Shown piece after piece: positions 47,424-55,236 of a stretch of 64,000 bases of DNA (within the stretch, counting starts at the first letter, position 1; each line of letters opens with the position of its first letter). The stretch is from Nitrospirillum amazonense. GTDB lineage: Bacteria > Pseudomonadota > Alphaproteobacteria > Azospirillales > Azospirillaceae. The DNA lies in the NCBI RefSeq assembly GCF_007828035.1, contig NZ_VITV01000003.1:248001-312000 (forward strand), read 5' to 3'. A program made the translations under genes and the position numbers. The notes under the pieces are model-generated. The model had not been told where the DNA came from. It searched no databases and saw only the letters and a list, made by a program, of their open reading frames with translations.

Positions 47424-48578
47424 TCAGCCGGGCCAGGCGCCGGGGTTCTCGGCCAGGGCCGCGCGGATGCCGGCGCTGTGCTGGCCCAGCAGCGGGGCTG
47501 CCACCACCGCGTCGTCGCGGGCACCACCATAGGCGAAGGGCGAGCGTACCAGGCGGCTTGCCCCCTCGATCCGCCTGGCCACGGGCACCAGCATCTGCAG
47601 GTGCTCCACCTGTGGGTCCGCGACAGTGTCTGCAATGGAATTCACGGGGGCGAAGGGCAGGTCCGTATCGCTCAGCCGCGCCACCCACTCCGCCCGCGGC
47701 CGGGTCGCGAAAATGGCGTTCAGCGCGGCCACCAGCTGTGGATAATGGTCGATGCGCGCCAGGCGGGTGGCGAAGCGCGGATCCTGGGTCAGGGACTGCC
47801 CCCCGATCCCGGCCACCAGCGCGTCCCAGAACTTCTCTAGCGACGACATGTGCACGGCCACATGCTTGCCATCGCCGCAGGTCAGGATCATGGCCTGGGC
47901 CAGGCGGGGCCGATCCATACCCGTCGGCACTTCGCCCAGGGCGAAATAGCCGGCGAACGGCTCGATGGCGAAGTGCATCATCGCCTCCAGCATGGAGATT
48001 TCCAACAGGCGACCCGTACCCGTCCGCCCCCGTTCCACCAGCGCGCCCAGGATGCCCAGGGCGGCATACAGGCCGGTGATGGCGTCGGCCAGGGCGGGGC
48101 CCAGCAGGCGCGGGTTGGCGGGGTCGATGGCGACACTGAGGAAGCCGCTCAGCGCCTGGGTCACGCTGTCATAGCTGGGCCGGCGGCTGTAGGGCCCGTC
48201 CGGGCCGAAGCCGCTGATGGAACAATAGACCAGCTTGGGATTCACCGCCGACAGGTCGTCCCAGCCGGCACCGATGCGGCCGGCGACGCCGGGACGGAAG
48301 TTCTGGATATAGACGTCGGCGCTGCTGACCAGCCCGTGGAACAGCGTGCGGTCCTCCGCCTTCTTCAGGTCCAGGCACAGGCTGCGCTTGGCATGGTTGT
48401 AGGCCTGAAAGTGGGCACTGTAGTGCCCGTCCTTGAAGGTGCGGTAGGGGTCCCCACCTTCGGGCGATTCGATCTTGATGACGTCCGCCCCCAGGTCCGC
48501 CAGCAGCATGGCGGCACAGGGACCCGTGATGAAGGTCCCCTGCTCCACCACCCGTATGCCTTTCAGCACCTCAACCAT
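47424..48578 (-). CDS. CaiB/BaiF (class III) CoA-transferase
   Basis: This 384-residue protein belongs to the formyl-CoA transferase/CaiB/BaiF family, which moves CoA between organic acids through an aspartyl-CoA intermediate. The N-terminus LKGIRVVEQGTFITGPCAAMLLADLGADVIKIESPEGGDPYR and ISGFGPDGPYSRRPSYDSVTQALSG are diagnostic; the catalytic Asp is likely D137 in PSYDSV. It is the last gene of VOC - citrate-synthase-like - CaiB on the minus strand, though a 188-base gap lies before it. It would activate a carboxylic acid of the pathway using acyl-CoA. The acid is unknown. Confidence 0.92.
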   Translation of the reverse strand: MVEVLKGIRVVEQGTFITGPCAAMLLADLGADVIKIESPEGGDPYRTFKDGHYSAHFQAYNHAKRSLCLDLKKAEDRTLFHGLVSSADVYIQNFRPGVAGRIGAGWDDLSAVNPKLVYCSISGFGPDGPYSRRPSYDSVTQALSGFLSVAIDPANPRLLGPALADAITGLYAALGILGALVERGRTGTGRLLEISMLEAMMHFAIEPFAGYFALGEVPTGMDRPRLAQAMILTCGDGKHVAVHMSSLEKFWDALVAGIGGQSLTQDPRFATRLARIDHYPQLVAALNAIFATRPRAEWVARLSDTDLPFAPVNSIADTVADPQVEHLQMLVPVARRIEGASRLVRSPFAYGGARDDAVVAAPLLGQHSAGIRAALAENPGAWPG

Positions 48579-48766
48579 CAGCCTGCAACCTTTCGACTAT
48601 CCGTTCTTCTTATGCGCGCGGCATTTGACCGTGACCTCTCAAATGCCCCCTCAAGCGCCGGCGTCAGCATCCGCTGACCTGGCTATCCTCGCTCCGCTCC
48701 CGCGGCGCCCCTCCGGCGGGCGCAGTCGCGCCCTGGGGGACGACTCAACATCTCGTACCGCTGGCA

Positions 48767-49582
48767 CTAATTCTCATCGGCGGCGAAGCCGTCCGGCGCC
48801 GGCCCGTCGTAGCGGATGGCGCCGCTGGCCGCGTGCGACATGCGGAAGCCGATGGGGTGCCGCTGCTCCTCCAGCAAATGGGCCACCAGGCTGGCGGTGC
48901 GCGCCAGCAGGGGGACGCCCTTGACCGCCAGCAGGGGGAAGCCCGAGTCCAGCAGCACGGCCGGAATGGCGGCCGACACGTTCATCTTCAGGGGCTTGCC
49001 CACCAGGTCGGGCAGCAGGTGTTCCGCACGGCGCGCCACCTCCATGTGCGGGCCCGCCAGCGACGCCTCCTCCGCCAGGGCGAACAGGCGCAGGGCGCGG
49101 GGGTCGCCGTCCTTGTGCAAGGGATGGCCATACCCTGGAATGGCCCGCTTCTCCGCGCGATAGGCGCGTACGGTGCCGGTGATGGCGGCATCCAGGTCGC
49201 CGTCGTTGCCCCCGGCCACGTCCAACACCTGGCTCTGGAAGCGGCCCGCCGCCTCGGCACTGCCCAGAATGACGGAGCCGCAGCCCAGCAGGCCGGCGGC
49301 AACGGCGCCTTGCAGAGCTTCCGGCGCGGCCGCCAGGGTCATGCGCGCCGCCTGCACGCTGGGCACCAGGCCATGCTCGGCGATGGCGACCAGCGTGGCG
49401 TCCAGCACCCGCCGCTGCTCCGGGCTGGGCAGCGTGCCGCAGACCAGCAGCCACACATGGTCCGTGAAGCTGACCGTGCCGATCAGATCCTGAACGAGGT
49501 CATGGCCCCGGACGATGATGGTCTCGGCATTGGAGCCGGAAATGGCCGTGGTCGGCGTCGTGTCTGGTCCGATCTTCATCAA
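48767..49582 (-). CDS. Citrate-synthase-like (citryl-CoA-lyase-type) protein lacking typical catalytic residues
   Basis: This 271-residue protein is a short form of the citrate synthase fold, like the C-terminal citryl-CoA lyase part of ATP-citrate lyase. It keeps the IPGYGHPLHKDGDPRALRLF motif with the central histidine (H153). The segment normally carrying the first catalytic His (HGGA-type) reads SVILGSAEAAG (103-113), and the NVDG/NVDF motif with the catalytic Asp reads NVSAAIPAVL (S203). So it either catalyses a different C-C bond reaction on a CoA ester or has lost activity. It follows the VOC gene (59-base gap) and precedes the CoA-transferase. Confidence 0.8.
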   Translation of the reverse strand: MMKIGPDTTPTTAISGSNAETIIVRGHDLVQDLIGTVSFTDHVWLLVCGTLPSPEQRRVLDATLVAIAEHGLVPSVQAARMTLAAAPEALQGAVAAGLLGCGSVILGSAEAAGRFQSQVLDVAGGNDGDLDAAITGTVRAYRAEKRAIPGYGHPLHKDGDPRALRLFALAEEASLAGPHMEVARRAEHLLPDLVGKPLKMNVSAAIPAVLLDSGFPLLAVKGVPLLARTASLVAHLLEEQRHPIGFRMSHAASGAIRYDGPAPDGFAADEN

Positions 49583-49641
49583 TGACTTTCCTTTGAAGGG
49601 CGGCGACGGCCGTCCCCCTGGCGTCGGTTGGGCGCCGCCGG

Positions 49642-50205
49642 TTACTGCGGGCGGTACAGGTTGTTGGAACGGTGGTCGCCGCCCAGCCAGCGGGCAAGGT
49701 CGGCATGCGCGTTGCGTTTGCGCTCCTCATCCGTGTCCTCGATGCCGGGCGCGTCCACCGTCAGCTCCACAATCAGGCCGTTGGGGTCGCGCACGTACAG
49801 CGACTGGCAATATCCATGGTCCAGGAAATAGCAGTCATCCGACGGCTCGGGCACGCCGGCGGCGCGGAAGCGGCTGTGGACGGCGGCTTGCGTGGCGGCA
49901 TCGACCTTGAGCGCGATGTGATGGAAGGGCGAGGGCGGCATGGCCGGGCCGAACAGGGTCTGGTCCTCGGGGCTGGCGAACTGGAAGAAGGCCAGGGCGC
50001 CACCATCGCTGAGCGCGAAGAAGCAGTGGCAATAGACCCGATCGGCGCCGAACAGATGGTCGGTCTCGCAGTATGTGGCCACCAGCGGCATGCCCACCAG
50101 ATCCTCATAAAAGCGGCGCGTCGCCTCCATATCCGCCGTGACATAGGCGTTATGGTGCAGCCGCAGCGGCAACCCGGCCCCCGCCGTTCCAGCCTGAACA
50201 GTCAT
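49642..50205 (-). CDS. VOC-family protein (glyoxalase/extradiol-dioxygenase fold)
   Basis: This 187-residue protein has paired beta-alpha-beta-beta-beta modules: LRLHHNAYVTADMEATRRFYEDLVGMPLV and FHHIALKVDAATQAAVHSRFRAAG to SLYVRDPNGLIVELTVD. Possible metal ligands are a histidine in LHHNA, one in FHHIAL and Glu in GLIVEL, the usual 2-His-1-carboxylate pattern. The reaction could be dioxygenation, isomerisation or a lyase step. I chose the ATG at MTVQAG because upstream sequence is the operator region and GAGGG lies just before. It is first in the operon with the citrate-synthase-like and CaiB genes. Confidence 0.85.
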   Translation of the reverse strand: MTVQAGTAGAGLPLRLHHNAYVTADMEATRRFYEDLVGMPLVATYCETDHLFGADRVYCHCFFALSDGGALAFFQFASPEDQTLFGPAMPPSPFHHIALKVDAATQAAVHSRFRAAGVPEPSDDCYFLDHGYCQSLYVRDPNGLIVELTVDAPGIEDTDEERKRNAHADLARWLGGDHRSNNLYRPQ

Positions 50206-50226
50206 GCCCGCCCTCCCTCTTTTATT

Positions 50227-50258
50227 TTCGTATATCGAATATATATTCGATGTTCGTA
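50227..50258 (-). promoter_or_regulatory. Two-site palindromic operator upstream of the VOC operon
   Basis: The strong site TTCGTATATCGAA (50227-50239) lies 21 bases before the VOC start. The weaker site TTCGATGTTCGTA (50246-50258) is exactly 19 bases farther. The surrounding DNA is unusually AT-rich for this genome. Confidence 0.7.
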
Positions 50259-50422
50259 TATTAGGCAAGCGGATCGGGTCCGTCAAGGCGGCCCCGTGCC
50301 GCCTGCCCCCTTCCACCCACTTCGGCCTCTGCCAAACGCAAGCTTCATCCGGCGGCCAAGCTCTGGCACTCTGTGCCCCTATTCATCCCGCGTCCTTCCG
50401 CTGCCCGGACAGAAGACCGCCC

Positions 50423-51391
50423 ATGGCCGACTTCCGTATCAAGACTGCCCATTTCGGACGCACGCGCGCGGCCCCCCGCCGCCCACCCGTCCAGGGCGGC
50501 TATGCCTCGGCCCTGCGGCGGGTGCCCAAGGCCATGCGGCGCCACGCGGCGGCCTTCGCCTCGTTCCTGAAACTCGCGCACGACATCACGGGCGACGCCA
50601 ACCTGGAGCCGGAGGCCAAGATCGCCCAGCTGGACGCGCTGGAACGGGCGCTGGTCAGCGGCGGCGGCGTGCCCTCATGGCTCAGCCCTGCCTTGGAACT
50701 GAAGGCCAGCCTGGCCGTCACCGGCGGATCCTCCCTTCACGCCCGGCAATTGCTGCAGGCCTTCCGCCGCGATGCGGAGGGGTACCGGGCGCGAACCTGG
50801 GGTGATGTGCTGATGGCCTGCCGGCTCGCGGCCAATCCGGTGGGACACCATATCCTGGAGCTTTACGGAGAAAGCGCCGACGCGCTGGCCGCCACGGACG
50901 CGCTGTGCACGGCCATCCGCCTACTGCGGGTGGTGCAGGAGTGCCGGGACGATTGGGTGAGGCTGGGCCGCTGCTATTTCCCTCTGGATTGGTTCGACGC
51001 GGTGGGTGCCAGCCCGGAACACCTGGTGGAACACCGGGCAACCCCGGCCGTGCGGGTCGTGCTGGACCGCATGCTGGACCGCATCGACCGCCAGTTGGAC
51101 CATGCCCGGGCCCTGCCGGGCGCATTACGCGATCCCGGTCTGCGTATGGAAACAGCCGTCCTGCTGCATGCAGCCCGGCTGATGGCCGGACGCCTGCGCC
51201 GCCGCGACCCCCTGGCCCAGGGCATCAGCCTGGGCCCGCTCGCCCGCGGCTGGGTGGTGGTGCGTGCCCGGCTGGCCCTGGCCCGCAGCATGGCGGGCAT
51301 GGCGCCGGCCCCACCCTCCGGCCCGCCCGTCGACCCAGGTGAGGAGGGTGATCAGGCCCCCCCCGGCCCGGAACGGCATCCGCAACAATAA
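50423..51391 (+). CDS. HpnC-like squalene synthase paralogue with altered first motif
   Basis: This 322-residue protein matches HpnC/HpnD-type squalene/phytoene synthases: LLQAFRRDAEGYRARTWGDVLMACRLAANPVGHHILELYGE, then LLRVVQECRDDWVRLGRCYFPLDWF with the second Asp motif (D176, D177). The first Asp motif, normally ADDIAD, reads AHDITGD (H53, D54, G57, D58), so one magnesium-binding position is lost. The usual hopanoid genes (hpnD, hpnE, shc) are not nearby. It may be a degenerate duplicate or have a different role. I chose the ATG at MADFRIK because the upstream open frame runs through the operator DNA. Confidence 0.7.
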   Translation: MADFRIKTAHFGRTRAAPRRPPVQGGYASALRRVPKAMRRHAAAFASFLKLAHDITGDANLEPEAKIAQLDALERALVSGGGVPSWLSPALELKASLAVTGGSSLHARQLLQAFRRDAEGYRARTWGDVLMACRLAANPVGHHILELYGESADALAATDALCTAIRLLRVVQECRDDWVRLGRCYFPLDWFDAVGASPEHLVEHRATPAVRVVLDRMLDRIDRQLDHARALPGALRDPGLRMETAVLLHAARLMAGRLRRRDPLAQGISLGPLARGWVVVRARLALARSMAGMAPAPPSGPPVDPGEEGDQAPPGPERHPQQ

Positions 51392-51640
51392 GGTTAATCT
51401 TTCCGCCCCCAAACCGGTTCTATTCGCTTCCCGGGATGGGAATGTTCGTGTTACCCCCTTGCTCCGGGTGCGCAAACCAGGGCGCGGGCGGCTGCCCTGA
51501 TGTGATCGCGCCCACATGCCTGGGCGTCTCCGCCAGGGCATGATTTCGTTGAAGAATAACGGTCCCGGTGGACTGGCGGCCCCCGCATGACGGCCGCGTC
51601 GGCCCACTCCCGAATAACCCCGTAGAAGACGAGGAAAACC
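51392..51640. other. Intergenic region upstream of sodB
   Basis: This 249-base non-coding region contains an imperfect hairpin (ATGCCTGGGCG with CGCCAGGGCAT, 51517-51542) about 100 bases before sodB. I cannot point to a clear Fur or OxyR site. It must contain the sodB promoter. Confidence 0.35.
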
Positions 51641-52237
51641 ATGGCTTTCGAACTTGCCCCTCTGCCCTACGCCAAGGACGCCCTGCAGCCCTACATGTCG
51701 TCCGAGACGCTGGATTTCCACCACGGTAAGCACCACAACGCCTACGTGACCAAGCTGAACGAGCTGATCGCCGGTACCGCGTTCGAGGGCCAGAGCCTGG
51801 AGGACATCGTCAAGGCGACCGCCGGCAAGGCCGAGTCCCAGGCCATCTTCAACAACGCCGGCCAGCATTGGAACCACACCTTCTTCTGGAACAGCCTGAC
51901 GCCGAAGGCCTCGGCCATCCCGGGTGAGCTGGAGAAGCGCATCGTCTCCGACTTCGGCAGCGTCGAGGCCTTCAAGAAGGCCTTCGTGGACGCCGGCATC
52001 GGCCAGTTCGGCAGCGGCTGGGCCTGGCTGGTGGAAGACACCAAGGAAGGCAAGCTGAAGATCACGAAGTCGGCCAACGCCGACACGCCGCTGGCCCACG
52101 GCCTGAAGCCGCTGATCACCGCCGACGTGTGGGAACACGCCTACTACATCGACTACCGCAACCGTCGCCCCGACTTCCTGAAGGCCTTCGTCGACACGCT
52201 GGCCAACTGGGAATTCGCTGCCCAGAACTTGGGCTGA
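51641..52237 (+). CDS. sodB: Iron superoxide dismutase
   Basis: SodB converts superoxide to oxygen and hydrogen peroxide in the cytoplasm. The 198-residue protein has metal ligands in [26 protein letters not shown] and [18 protein letters not shown]. The [13 protein letters not shown] pattern and FGSGWAWL favour the iron or cambialistic type. GAGGAAA precedes the ATG and a strong terminator follows; it is monocistronic. Confidence 0.97.
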   Translation: MAFELAPLPYAKDALQPYMSSETLDFHHGKHHNAYVTKLNELIAGTAFEGQSLEDIVKATAGKAESQAIFNNAGQHWNHTFFWNSLTPKASAIPGELEKRIVSDFGSVEAFKKAFVDAGIGQFGSGWAWLVEDTKEGKLKITKSANADTPLAHGLKPLITADVWEHAYYIDYRNRRPDFLKAFVDTLANWEFAAQNLG

Positions 52238-52292
52238 CGAACCTCGGCTGATGACCCTGGGCTGAAAAGCCCGGGGCGGAAGCTCAAATGCG

Positions 52293-52325
52293 AACCCCGG
52301 CCTTCTTACGAGGGCCGGGGTTTTT
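52293..52325 (+). terminator. Rho-independent terminator after sodB
   Basis: AACCCCGGCC and GGCCGGGGTT pair with a 10-base loop, followed by TTT. A strong, clear terminator. Confidence 0.93.
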
Positions 52326-52348
52326 ATTCGCCTGAATTTAGGGGGCGC

Positions 52349-52726
52349 TCAAGCCGGCAGCAAAGCCGCGGCGACGCGGCGGCCTTCCGCCAGAAGAACA
52401 TTATAGGTACGGCAGGCGGCACCCGTGTCCATGGCGTCGATGCCGCCCAAGCCGCGTTCCTTGACGGCACGGCGCAAGGTGGAGGTGAACAGCTGCATGG
52501 TGGGCCCGGTGCCCAGCAGCACGATCTCCAGCGGCGGCTGTTCGGCGATCAGGGCCGCGAAATCATCCGGCCGGAGGCCGGCGAACCCATCGACGGTCCA
52601 AGGGATGGTGCGGTCGGGGAAGACAATGATGGGCGTCTCATAGACCACGTTGCTGACGCGGAAGCGGCCGGGGCCGTAGGCGTCGATGACTTGGCGGTCT
52701 GCCGGGATCAGAGGGGTGATGTCCAT
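52349..52726 (-). CDS. Mth938-like domain protein (DUF498)
   Basis: This 125-residue protein has the Mth938/NDUFAF3-like fold signature: IDAYGPGRFRVSNVVYETPIIVFPD, PLEIVLLGTGPTMQLF, and GIDAMDTGAACRTYNVLLAEGRRVAAALLP. In alphaproteobacteria this gene commonly follows yajC-secD-secF. The mitochondrial relative NDUFAF3 helps assemble complex I; the bacterial role is not established. The ATG at MDITPL has GGAAG just upstream. Here it is separated from yajC only by a terminator. Confidence 0.87.
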   Translation of the reverse strand: MDITPLIPADRQVIDAYGPGRFRVSNVVYETPIIVFPDRTIPWTVDGFAGLRPDDFAALIAEQPPLEIVLLGTGPTMQLFTSTLRRAVKERGLGGIDAMDTGAACRTYNVLLAEGRRVAAALLPA

Positions 52727-52749
52727 GGGCTTCCAGCCCTCCCACAATG

Positions 52750-52798
52750 AAAAAGGCCTGGCACTCGCCCCTTGGGGGATGCGGGTGCCGGGCCTTTT
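52750..52798 (-). terminator. Terminator after yajC
   Basis: AAAAGGCC-T-GGCAC and GTGCC-G-GGCCTTTT pair in a long stem with a large loop. On the minus strand it ends in CTTTTTC. It lies between yajC and the Mth938-like gene, so they are probably separate transcripts. Confidence 0.85.
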
Positions 52799-52843
52799 AC
52801 CTGGCGTGCGGCGGCGGCGGTTTCAAACCCGCCCCGCCCTGGC

Positions 52844-53194
52844 TCACTTGGAATCGGTCTCGGTCTTGGCCGGCTCGGTCTTGGCCAGCACGGTGGTGAT
52901 GGTGCTGCGCAGGACGCGGAACTTCACGCCTTCGCCGGCGTCAATGGTGACCTCGTCGTTGTCGCCGACCTTGACCACGGTGCCGATGATGCCGCCACCG
53001 GTGACGACCTTGTCGCCACGGCGTAGCGACTCCAGCATGTTCTTGTGTTCCTTCATCTTCTTCTGCTGCGGGCGCATCAGAAAGAAGTACATGACCAGGA
53101 ACACCGCCACGAAGGGCAGGATCTGCATCAGCGAGCCGGCATCGACGGGGCCGGCGCCGCCGGTGGTCTGGGCCTGGGCGGTGGACACGAACAT
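52844..53194 (-). CDS. yajC: Preprotein translocase subunit YajC
   Basis: YajC is an accessory inner-membrane protein of the SecDF-YajC complex that assists Sec export. The 116-residue protein has one membrane helix (LMQILPFVAVFLVMYFFLMRPQQKKMKEH) and the cytoplasmic part LESLRRGDKVVTGGGIIGTVVKVGDNDEVTIDAGEGVKFRVLRSTITTVL. The ATG at MFVSTAQAQ fits homologues. secD and secF, which normally follow directly, are absent here. Confidence 0.95.
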   Translation of the reverse strand: MFVSTAQAQTTGGAGPVDAGSLMQILPFVAVFLVMYFFLMRPQQKKMKEHKNMLESLRRGDKVVTGGGIIGTVVKVGDNDEVTIDAGEGVKFRVLRSTITTVLAKTEPAKTETDSK

Positions 53195-53447
53195 GGGACG
53201 GTTGCTCCAGCGTGCGGGAATAACAAAAGCCAACGGGGCGGGCATGCCCACGTTTGGGCGCGACTATACCGACCGCAGGCCATGTTGCAACCCAATCTCA
53301 GACCCCCCATCGGTGCGGGTTGCCGGCCGGCGGCCATCCCCGTACCGTTCCCCGGTTGAATAGGCAGGCCGCCGCCCAAAACCGCCGCCACTGGCGGGGA
53401 AGTAAGGGATGGGCGCGATAAGAAATGGACAGAAGGAAACAAGCCCC

Positions 53448-54350
53448 GTGACCGCCCCCATTAGCACTGATTCCGCCTTGCTGCCGCTTCTGGCCCGCAT
53501 CGCCGACGCGCTGGACCGGCTGGCACCGCCCCCGCCGGCACCTATCGACTTCCACGCCGCCGACGCCTTCGTCTGGCATGCGGAGGGGGATCGCCTGTCG
53601 CCGGTGCCTGAGGTTTCCAAGGTGGACATCAGCCTGCTGCAGGGGGTACAGCGCCAGCGCGACACCCTGTTGGAAAACACCCGCCGCTTCGCCCAGGGCC
53701 TGCCCGCCAACAACGCCCTGCTGTGGGGTGCGCGCGGCATGGGCAAAAGCTCGCTGGTGAAGTCGGTGCACGCTTCGGTGAACGAGGCGGCCGGCCGGCC
53801 GGCCGGCCGGGGGCCCCTGGCGTTGGTGGAAATCCACCGCGAGGACATTCCCTCCCTGCCCCGCCTGCTGGCCGCCGTGCGCGACAGCGGCCGCCGCTTC
53901 GTCCTGTTCTGCGACGACCTGTCCTTCACCAACGACGACGCCCATTACAAATCGCTGAAGGCGGTGCTGGAAGGCGGGGTGGAGGGTCGTCCGGCCAACG
54001 TGGTTTTCTACGCCACCTCCAACCGCCGCCACCTGATGCCCCGGGACATGATCGACAATGAGCGGTCGACGGCCATCAACCCGTCCGAAGCGGTGGAGGA
54101 GAAGGTCAGCCTGTCGGACCGCTTCGGCCTCTGGCTGGGCTTCCACAACTGCGACCAGGACACCTACTTCGCCATGGTCGACGGCTATGCCGCGGCCTTG
54201 GGCCTGGCCCTGTCCCCGGAGGAATTGCACGCCCGCGCCGTAGAATGGGCCGTCACGCGCGGTAACCGTTCCGGCCGCGTCGCCTGGCAGTTCATCCAGG
54301 ATATCGCCGGGCAAGACATCGTCGGACAGCAAGCCGCGCCCGGCGCCTGA
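53448..54350 (+). CDS. DUF815 family AAA-type ATPase
   Basis: This roughly 300-residue ATP-binding protein has Walker A LLWGARGMGKSSLVK, Walker B-like FVLFCDDLSF, and conserved FYATSNRRHLMPRDMIDNE and LSDRFGLWLGFHNCDQDTYFAMV. The family is widespread in proteobacteria, often next to yajC-secDF, but its role is unknown. The GTG at 53448 is supported by AAGGAAA 9 bases upstream; ATG 53409 is possible. It diverges from yajC. Confidence 0.88.
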   Translation: MTAPISTDSALLPLLARIADALDRLAPPPPAPIDFHAADAFVWHAEGDRLSPVPEVSKVDISLLQGVQRQRDTLLENTRRFAQGLPANNALLWGARGMGKSSLVKSVHASVNEAAGRPAGRGPLALVEIHREDIPSLPRLLAAVRDSGRRFVLFCDDLSFTNDDAHYKSLKAVLEGGVEGRPANVVFYATSNRRHLMPRDMIDNERSTAINPSEAVEEKVSLSDRFGLWLGFHNCDQDTYFAMVDGYAAALGLALSPEELHARAVEWAVTRGNRSGRVAWQFIQDIAGQDIVGQQAAPGA

Positions 54351-54654
54351 GCCGTTGAACCGCCGTTAACGGTTCATTCAACTTCCCCAGCGAAGCGTTT
54401 GAAACGGATTGGGAGTCGCCGTCAAGGCGACTTCCCATCCTCGGCATGTAACGGTTTACGGCTTCCGATTCTCTCGGGTTTTCGCCTTGATGGGGCCGGT
54501 AACTGGACCTTCCATTACTCTGTTCCCCCAAGTTTTCCCTCATTCCTGCAATTCCAAGGGGGAAACCACTTCTTTTCAATACAAACAAGATAAATTCGGT
54601 TATAGTCCGTCCAACAAAACCTGCAACAAGTGACAAACAACGCCAGGGCTGGAC
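54351..54654. other. AT-rich regulatory region before mucR
   Basis: This non-coding region contains a hairpin GGGAGTCGCC/GGCGACTTCCC near 54411-54436 and, nearer to mucR, AT-rich DNA with a possible -10 box (TATAGT, 54601-54606) but no clear -35. MucR-family proteins favour AT-rich DNA with T-A steps and usually repress their own gene, so autoregulation is plausible. Confidence 0.45.
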
Positions 54655-55134
54655 ATGACACAACCGATATCCGATTCCAATGACGACCTGCAGATCATCG
54701 CCCTGACCGGAAAGATCGTCACGAGCTATGTTGCCGGTAACACGCTGGCCCCGGCCGCCCTGCCTGATCTGATCAAGCAGGTGCACGACACCCTGCGTCG
54801 TCTGGTCACGCCCGAGGAAGTGGTCGCCACACCGGCAGAGCCGCTGACCCCGGCCGTGCCGATCCGCAAGTCTGTCACACCCGACTACATCGTGTGCCTG
54901 GAAGATGGCCGCAAGCTTAAGATGTTGAAGCGCCACCTGCGCACCGCCTACGGCCTCTCGCCGGAGGAATACCGCGTGAAGTGGGGCCTGCCGTCCGATT
55001 ATCCCATGGTCGCCCCCAACTATGCCGAGCAGCGCTCGGGCCTGGCCAAGGCCATCGGCCTGGGCCAGCGCTCCCGCACCGAGGGCAAGCCCAGCGGCAA
55101 GCGCCGCCGCAGCAGCAGCGCCGCCGCCGAGTAA
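54655..55134 (+). CDS. mucR: MucR/Ros-family transcriptional regulator with altered zinc ligands
   Basis: This 159-residue DNA-binding protein is a MucR/Ros-type H-NS-like regulator of surface polysaccharide, motility and symbiosis genes. The N-terminal oligomerisation part (DLQIIALTGKIVTSYVAGN, LIKQVHDTLRRL) is followed by the prokaryotic zinc-finger core VTPDYIVCLEDGRKLKMLKRHL (74-95), then LSPEEYRVKWGLPSDYPMVAPNYAEQRSGLAKAIGLG and a basic tail. Ligand positions are C81, D84 and H94; the last His of the usual LKRHLxTHY segment is alanine (A98, RTAY). Zinc binding is therefore doubtful, though some MucR relatives fold without it. Confidence 0.92.
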   Translation: MTQPISDSNDDLQIIALTGKIVTSYVAGNTLAPAALPDLIKQVHDTLRRLVTPEEVVATPAEPLTPAVPIRKSVTPDYIVCLEDGRKLKMLKRHLRTAYGLSPEEYRVKWGLPSDYPMVAPNYAEQRSGLAKAIGLGQRSRTEGKPSGKRRRSSSAAAE

Positions 55135-55164
55135 GGTACCGCGCTCAGTGTCTGAGTAATGGAG

Positions 55165-55192
55165 AAGGCGGGCCCTGGCGTCCGCCCTTTTC
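55165..55192 (+). terminator. Terminator after mucR
   Basis: GGCGG and CCGCC-centred arms (AAGGCGGGC / GTCCGCCCTT) pair imperfectly with a short loop, then TTTTC, about 30 bases past the stop. Confidence 0.7.
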
Positions 55193-55236
55193 ATTTGGGC
55201 GCTTTCTCACCCCAATCTTAACCGTGAAGCGCCTTT

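Noticed and set aside
48592-48604. Additional operator-like sequence (TTCGACTATCCGT) before the CaiB gene
   Set aside because: Only the left arm matches, with no second site at 19 bp; this is within chance expectation.
50204-50422. N-terminal extension of the HpnC-like protein
   Set aside because: It would translate the operator region; no family similarity before MADFRIK.
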